Source of the DNA: Mycolicibacterium arenosum
GTDB taxonomy: Bacteria > Actinomycetota > Actinomycetes > Mycobacteriales > Mycobacteriaceae
Direction: 5' to 3'
Assembly: GCF_024320865.1 (NCBI RefSeq)
Contig: NZ_JANDBD010000005.1
Span: forward strand, 62,001 to 126,000
Length of the DNA: 64,000 nucleotides
Position 1 is the stretch's first letter. Each line of letters begins with the position of its first letter. Made by a program: the position numbers and the translations under genes. This document shows, in pieces, positions 59,866 through 64,000 of the stretch. The notes under the pieces are model-generated. The model made no database searches. It had not been told where the DNA came from and worked only from the letters and a program-made list of their open reading frames with translations.

Positions 59866-60675
59866 GTGACCCTCGCGCTGTCGATCATCGTCCTGCTCGA
59901 AGCCGCCGGACTGATCGCGCTGAGTGTCGTGCTGATCGTGTCGCGGCGGTCGCTGACGACGACGCGGAAGGCACTGGAACGCGAGCGGCGCCGCGATGAA
60001 CCGCCGCGCCCGCGGCGCAAGCCGATCGGGGTCGCGCCGTTGGCGGTCAAGACGGTGCTGAACACCGTGCACACCGCCGACGCGATCATCCGCAGGGGCA
60101 TCGGCGGATCGGTGCGAAGTTCGATCGAAGATCTGGCCGGGTGGGCGCGCGTCGAGAAGCCCGATCTCGCGAGGATCGTGTCGGCGGACGGTCGGGTGGT
60201 GCTGGTCTTCTCCGACATCGAGGGCTCGACCGAACGCAATGCGGCACTGGGCGATCGCGAATGGGTCAGGCTGCTCGACGAGCACAACGAGTTGATCGCG
60301 CGACTCGTCGCCGACCACCGCGGGTACGTGGTGAAGAACCAGGGCGACGGCTTCATGCTCGCGTTCAGCGAACCCGTCGACGCCGTGCGGTGCTGCATCG
60401 CGGTGCAGCAGGCGCTGGAGCGGGATTCGCGCGGCATCAGGGTGCGGATGGGCGCACACGTCGGCACGTCCGTGCGGCGCGGTGACGACCTGTTCGGGCT
60501 CGACGTCGCGATGGCGTCGCGTGTTGCCGACACCGCCGACGGCGGCGAGATCGTCGTCAGCGAGGCGGTACGGGAGGCGGTTCGGGACGTCGACGGCATC
60601 GTGTTCGACCCGTCGCGTCGGGTCGAACTGAAGGGGCTGGCCGAGGCACAGACGGTGTACGCGGTGGCCCGCTAG
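59866..60675 (+). CDS. Membrane-anchored class III adenylate cyclase
   Basis: A 269-residue protein. Residues 3-26 form one transmembrane helix, followed by a basic linker (RRRDEPPRPRRKP) and a class III cyclase domain. Metal Asp117 is in FSDIEGST and Asp161 in KNQGDGFM, both conserved, so cyclase activity is likely. It converts ATP to cAMP at the membrane. GTG 59866; 3 bp after the SnoaL gene. Its stop overlaps that of the convergent SDR (CTAG at 60672-60675). Confidence 0.92.
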   Translation: MTLALSIIVLLEAAGLIALSVVLIVSRRSLTTTRKALERERRRDEPPRPRRKPIGVAPLAVKTVLNTVHTADAIIRRGIGGSVRSSIEDLAGWARVEKPDLARIVSADGRVVLVFSDIEGSTERNAALGDREWVRLLDEHNELIARLVADHRGYVVKNQGDGFMLAFSEPVDAVRCCIAVQQALERDSRGIRVRMGAHVGTSVRRGDDLFGLDVAMASRVADTADGGEIVVSEAVREAVRDVDGIVFDPSRRVELKGLAEAQTVYAVAR

Positions 60676-61415
60676 ATGTAGCGGCCTCCGTTGACCCCGA
60701 TGGTCTGGCCGGTCACGTAGCCGGCCTCATCGGAGACCAACCAGGCGCACGCGCCGGCGATGTCCTCGGGTTCTCCCTGACGGCGGATCGGCCCGGCCTT
60801 GATGATCGCGTCACGGGTCGCATCCTCGGTGAACTGCTTCTCCGACATGACGGTGTTCATCACGAAGCGCGGCGCGATGTTGTTGGCCGTGATCGAGTAC
60901 CGACCGAACTCCTGCGCCAGCGTCTTCGTCAGCGCGATGACGCCGCCCTTGGACGCGGAGTAGTGCGCCATCGTCGCCGCGCCGGACTGTGCGCTCGACG
61001 ACGAGATGTTGACGATGCGACCCCCGCCGGCCGCGATCATGTCGGGCAGCACGACCTGCGTCACGATGAACGTGCCCTTCAGATTCACCGCCATCATGGT
61101 GTCCCACTGCTCGTCGGTGAGGTCCTGAAACGGCACTTGGGCGGAGATGCCCGCGTTGTTGACGACGATCGTCACGGGGCCGAGTGCCCGTCGCACCTCC
61201 GCCACGGCCGCATCGACCTGATGGCGTTGTGAGATGTCCGCGGCGACGGCGACGGCGTCGCCACCCGCCGCGACGATCTCGTCGGCAACCCTTGCCGCGC
61301 CGTCCAATTCACGATCCAGTACGCCGATGGCGATCCCGTCCCGTGACAGACGGAGGCCGATCTGGCGCCCGATCCCCGCCGCGGCGCCGGTCACGAGCGC
61401 GACCCTCTTCTTCAT
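60672..61415 (-). CDS. Short-chain dehydrogenase/reductase (FabG-like)
   Basis: A 247-residue SDR resembling ketoacyl-ACP reductases: GAAAGIG, NNAG, Ser in NISSSSAQ and YSASK at normal spacing, VNGG near the end. ATG 61415 follows GAGGA. It is monocistronic between a convergent cyclase gene and an exported-protein gene. Probably reduces or oxidises a ketone/alcohol; not placed in a pathway. Confidence 0.88.
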   Translation of the reverse strand: MKKRVALVTGAAAGIGRQIGLRLSRDGIAIGVLDRELDGAARVADEIVAAGGDAVAVAADISQRHQVDAAVAEVRRALGPVTIVVNNAGISAQVPFQDLTDEQWDTMMAVNLKGTFIVTQVVLPDMIAAGGGRIVNISSSSAQSGAATMAHYSASKGGVIALTKTLAQEFGRYSITANNIAPRFVMNTVMSEKQFTEDATRDAIIKAGPIRRQGEPEDIAGACAWLVSDEAGYVTGQTIGVNGGRYI

Positions 61416-61588
61416 GATGTCCTCACTGTTGATGTGGTGTCCCCGTCGGAGTGTTTCTCCTGGCATGGTTCACGGCAGAAGGTATCGGCGGGCCAAGAAT
61501 TCGCAGAGAAGTCTCCAAGTGGGCTGCCGCAGTGTTGGCGCCACCACAGCAACCGGCAGTCACGCCGACGCACCCAGAGGAGACACCC

Positions 61589-61951
61589 GTGAAGACCACC
61601 GTCAAGAAGCTCATCGGAAGCGGAGCGATCGCGCTGGGCGCGGCCGCGGCCGTAATCGGCGCGACCGGCACCGCGCAGGCCGCCGTGACCGCCAGCTACC
61701 AGAACAACGGGCTCGGCACGACCGTCACCGTCACCGACTCGAAGAACCCGGTCGGCGCCATCGAGATCTGCACGTACAGCTCGCACGTCGCCGGGGCGCC
61801 GTTCCTGTTCCCGTACTTCACCACGGTGCAGCTCAGCGGTCCGACGCCGTCGAACGTGCAGATCTTCGGCATTCAGACCGGCACCACCTACACGGTGACG
61901 ATCAGCTGCCCCAACACCGGCACGTCGAAGACCTTCAACCAGACGTTCTGA
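61589..61951 (+). CDS. Small secreted protein
   Basis: A 120-residue protein. MKTTVKKLIGSGAIALGAA starts a Sec signal peptide ending at AQA (about residue 31). The mature ~89 residues are Thr/Ser-rich with two Cys (EICTYS and ISCPNT) that may form a disulfide, and a beta-rich pattern. GTG 61589 has GAGGAG upstream. No domain recognised; extracellular or cell-wall location is likely. Confidence 0.82.
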   Translation: MKTTVKKLIGSGAIALGAAAAVIGATGTAQAAVTASYQNNGLGTTVTVTDSKNPVGAIEICTYSSHVAGAPFLFPYFTTVQLSGPTPSNVQIFGIQTGTTYTVTISCPNTGTSKTFNQTF

Positions 61952-62098
61952 CCCCACCCCATCCCGCCGACCGAGCGCACCGTGAATGCACGGTGCGCTC
62001 GATCGCGTCAGGGGTTGGATCTGCGCGTTGTTCTGCTCAACGGGAGGGAAAACGCTGTTGAACTGTTTCTCGACACCTCCCTGTGGGAAGCTTCGTCG

Positions 62099-62461
62099 AT
62101 GAGCCGAACTCGGCGCCGGATCGCCGTCATCGCGATGGCCGCAGCAGCGCCGTGGGCGGGTCTCGTCTCCGTGCCGCAGGCGGCCGCCGTGCCGGGGCCC
62201 GAGATCGAGTACGTCTACAACGTGATGGTGCGGCGGCACTTCGACTTCCCGAACAACGACGCGCTGGCCTACGGCTTCGGAATCTGCGACAAGGTGCGGC
62301 AGGGGATTCCGTACGCCGCCGTCCTGTCCGACACGAAGCGCGACGTCTTTCCCAACGACGAGCAGGCCGCGAACTTCGTGGTGTCGAACGCGATGACGCT
62401 GTGCCCCGAACAGATCTGGCAGTTGCGGAACTCGGCTGCCGGCTACCGTCCCGGCCCCTGA
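62099..62461 (+). CDS. Exported DUF732 protein
   Basis: A 120-residue protein with a signal peptide (residues 1-29, ending AAA) and a DUF732 domain. ALAYGFGICDKVRQGI and FVVSNAMTLCPEQIW contain the two conserved Cys of this mycobacterial family. Function unknown; secreted. ATG 62099 is the start, after an open frame that reaches 61982. It ends next to the stop of the convergent GGDEF gene. Confidence 0.85.
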   Translation: MSRTRRRIAVIAMAAAAPWAGLVSVPQAAAVPGPEIEYVYNVMVRRHFDFPNNDALAYGFGICDKVRQGIPYAAVLSDTKRDVFPNDEQAANFVVSNAMTLCPEQIWQLRNSAAGYRPGP

Positions 62462-63601
62462 CTACGGGGCGTCGTCGAGGTCCAGATCGTCGACGTTGTC
62501 GGTCGACGTGAGCGGCGGGCACGACGTCGCCTCGGTGCGTTGACCGCCTGCCCGACGGGCCGTGTACATGTTCGTCGTGGCGATCGCGATGAGTTCTTCG
62601 ACGATGTCGTGAGGAGGCAGCCCGGCGAGCGGCCGGACGGGGGTGGTCACCACGCCGATGCTGGCCGACAACCGGAACGGCGCGGTGATCACCACCTGTT
62701 GCAGCCGGTCGGTGAGGACCGACGCGTCGGCGGTGGTGAAGGTGTCGGCGATCAGGTATTCGGATTCGCCCACGTGGGCGAGCACGGCGTCGCGGCGCAG
62801 TGTCTCGGTGAGCCGGTGGCCGATGGTGACGCGGGCCTCGTTGGCGCCTGCCGTACCGTTCATCGCGGTCAGCAGGGAGAAGCTGTCCATGCTCACGGCG
62901 ATGACGGCGACGAAGCGGTCGTCACTGCGATCGCGGGCGGCCACCATCGTGGCGGCGCGGTCGATGAACGCGTCGCGGGTCAACAGCCCGGTGAGCGTCT
63001 CGAGTTCGCTGTGGTGGAAGGTCCGGTCGATCAGTCCAATCACGCTGCGGCACACGAACACCACGAAGACGTTGGTGAGAACGAACAGCGCGACCGCGCT
63101 GACCGTCACGAAGGGATCGACGTCCACGAACCGGCCGGCGAGCGTGACCAACGTGGCGGCTCCGACGACCCAGATGACGGCCAGCAGGCGATTGTCGTGG
63201 AAGAGGGCCGCGAATGCCGACAACACGATGAAGGAGCCCGTGCCCATCATCCCGAGAACGGGGTGGGCTTCGATGAGGCACGCGATGGCGATGCAGATGC
63301 TGCCGACGACGACACACGACTGGGACTGCAGTCGGCTCGGCCAACTCGGGCGCAGCCACAGGGCGGCCATCGCCACGCTGAAGATCGACACCGCGACGGC
63401 CAACAACCGGTTCACGGTGCCGGTGGGGCCACGGTCGCTGAGCATGAGGATCAGTGGGATCACACTCAGGCCCAGCATCGTGATCGCGACTATCCGGCAG
63501 GTCGGCCGCTGAAGCTGCCTGGCGGCGAGGTACGACGTCAGCCAGTAGTAGTGGTCGTCGGAACGAATCCACCTCCGCACGAAGTCCCGAGCAGGGGCCA
63601 C
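62462..63601 (-). CDS. Membrane protein with degenerate GGDEF domain
   Basis: A 379-residue protein. Residues about 35-185 contain several hydrophobic helices (likely five or six transmembrane segments), then a GGDEF-like domain from ~200. At the signature position it reads VGESE (HVGESEYLIAD) instead of GGDEF, so diguanylate cyclase activity is doubtful. It may sense a signal without making c-di-GMP. GTG 63601 is the start. Confidence 0.82.
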   Translation of the reverse strand: MAPARDFVRRWIRSDDHYYWLTSYLAARQLQRPTCRIVAITMLGLSVIPLILMLSDRGPTGTVNRLLAVAVSIFSVAMAALWLRPSWPSRLQSQSCVVVGSICIAIACLIEAHPVLGMMGTGSFIVLSAFAALFHDNRLLAVIWVVGAATLVTLAGRFVDVDPFVTVSAVALFVLTNVFVVFVCRSVIGLIDRTFHHSELETLTGLLTRDAFIDRAATMVAARDRSDDRFVAVIAVSMDSFSLLTAMNGTAGANEARVTIGHRLTETLRRDAVLAHVGESEYLIADTFTTADASVLTDRLQQVVITAPFRLSASIGVVTTPVRPLAGLPPHDIVEELIAIATTNMYTARRAGGQRTEATSCPPLTSTDNVDDLDLDDAP

Positions 63602-63798
63602 CTAACGCGCTCCCTTCCGCGCAGACTCAACGCTGAGCAAAGGGCGGCTTGGGCTCAACCGCATCACAAAGACCTAAAGAATATGCGCAGCAAACGGTTA
63701 ACGAACTGAATAGTGCCGAGGTCCGACACGTTTCACGTCGACATTACCGCGACCTGTCGCACGCGTCGTCGCCCTGCTGGCGCCGGCCGCGCGTTGCT
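63602..63798. other. Intergenic region upstream of the GGDEF gene
   Basis: About 197 bp between two leftward genes. It contains an AT-richer stretch (63670-63715, with GGTTAACGAA) that may hold the promoter of the GGDEF gene. I see no strong inverted repeat, RNA or short gene here. Confidence 0.4.
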
Positions 63799-64000
63799 CT
63801 ACTCGCTGTGCGTCAGCGAGTCGACGAAGGCGGCGTTGGCATCGCCGGCGAGTCGGCTGCCATCGAAGCCGTACTCGACGGCGTCGCCGCGGATGGCGCG
63901 CAGCGGATCCTCGAAGTCTCGGAAGTAGCCCATGGCCCAGGCGCCCTCCTGATAGCCGATGAGCTTGAGCAGATCGTCGTCGAGCGTCTCGGCGAGCTCC
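63799..64000 (-). CDS. Unidentified CDS, C-terminal part (5' end outside window)
   Basis: An open leftward frame enters from the right edge and ends with TAG at 63799-63801, giving ~66 C-terminal residues (ELAETLDDDLLKLIGYQEGA; then AWAMGYFRDFEDPLRAI and AGDANAAFVDSLTHSE). It is acidic, soluble and low in Cys. I do not recognise the family. The amino-acid composition and codon usage fit real coding sequence. Confidence 0.6.
   Translation of the reverse strand, partial: ELAETLDDDLLKLIGYQEGAWAMGYFRDFEDPLRAIRGDAVEYGFDGSRLAGDANAAFVDSLTHSE

Noticed and set aside
63713..63928. Rightward 71-codon frame near the right edge
   Set aside because: It is antisense to the partial leftward gene, which has more natural amino-acid composition and a proper stop at 63799.
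1..64000. CRISPR arrays, tRNA, rRNA, insertion sequences, attachment sites
   Set aside because: No regularly spaced repeats, cloverleaf-like tRNA sequences, rRNA stretches or transposase/integrase motifs were seen.

Overview
The window is high-GC actinobacterial DNA, most likely from a fast-growing Mycobacterium/Mycolicibacterium. The support is a WS/DGAT acyltransferase next to a FadD12-type acyl-CoA ligase and a PlsC-like acyltransferase (the Rv1425-fadD12-Rv1428c neighbourhood of M. tuberculosis), a mycofactocin-type SDR, a three-cysteine ferredoxin with a P450, a DUF732 protein, and frequent GTG/TTG starts with ATGA/GTGA overlaps. I see no rRNA, tRNA, insertion sequence, phage gene or CRISPR array. 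Both edges cut genes.

Layout. 1-7558: acyl-CoA dehydrogenase (ACAD) and crotonase end; two leftward SDRs; a rightward thiolase, MeaB-type GTPase, DUF35 protein, Tyr-for-Cys thiolase homologue and crotonase. 7634-18965: IclR regulator and flavoprotein facing an eight-gene operon (mhpC-, mhpA- and mhpB-like genes, a second ketosteroid-dehydrogenase-like flavoprotein, luciferase-like monooxygenase, hydroxysteroid-dehydrogenase-like SDR, cyclase-family hydrolase, FMN reductase). 19150-29963: hydrolase and SDR, then TetR, ferredoxin, P450, amidohydrolase, two M24 proteins, crotonase and a double CoA-transferase. 30100-37528: small secreted protein, crotonase/SDR/phosphotransferase, and the lipid module (WS/DGAT, FadD12, PlsC-like). 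37564-44324: mycofactocin-type SDR, thioesterase, TetR, ACAD, sulfotransferase, quinone oxidoreductase, TetR. 44345-58147: leftward operon of CMD protein, Rieske oxygenase, small unknown, amidohydrolase, SnoaL and an ACAD pair, facing a rightward amidohydrolase and a six-gene beta-oxidation operon. 58159-64000: ordinary genome (PhzF, Dabb, SnoaL, adenylate cyclase, SDR, two exported proteins, degenerate GGDEF protein, a partial gene).

How it fits together. About 50 kb is catabolic: oxygenases and flavin dehydrogenases that open or aromatise rings, then CoA-dependent side-chain and ring-fragment degradation (ACADs, crotonases, SDRs, thiolases, CoA transferases, a retro-aldolase-like pair). A bulky alicyclic, terpenoid or steroid-like carboxylate is the most plausible kind of substrate; the exact compound cannot be read from sequence. 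The most striking signal is a 15-bp palindrome, GAGAAT-N3-ATTCTC, present in perfect form four times, all in regions upstream of or between these catabolic genes and twice bracketing one TetR gene. It suggests a local regulon joining otherwise separate operons.
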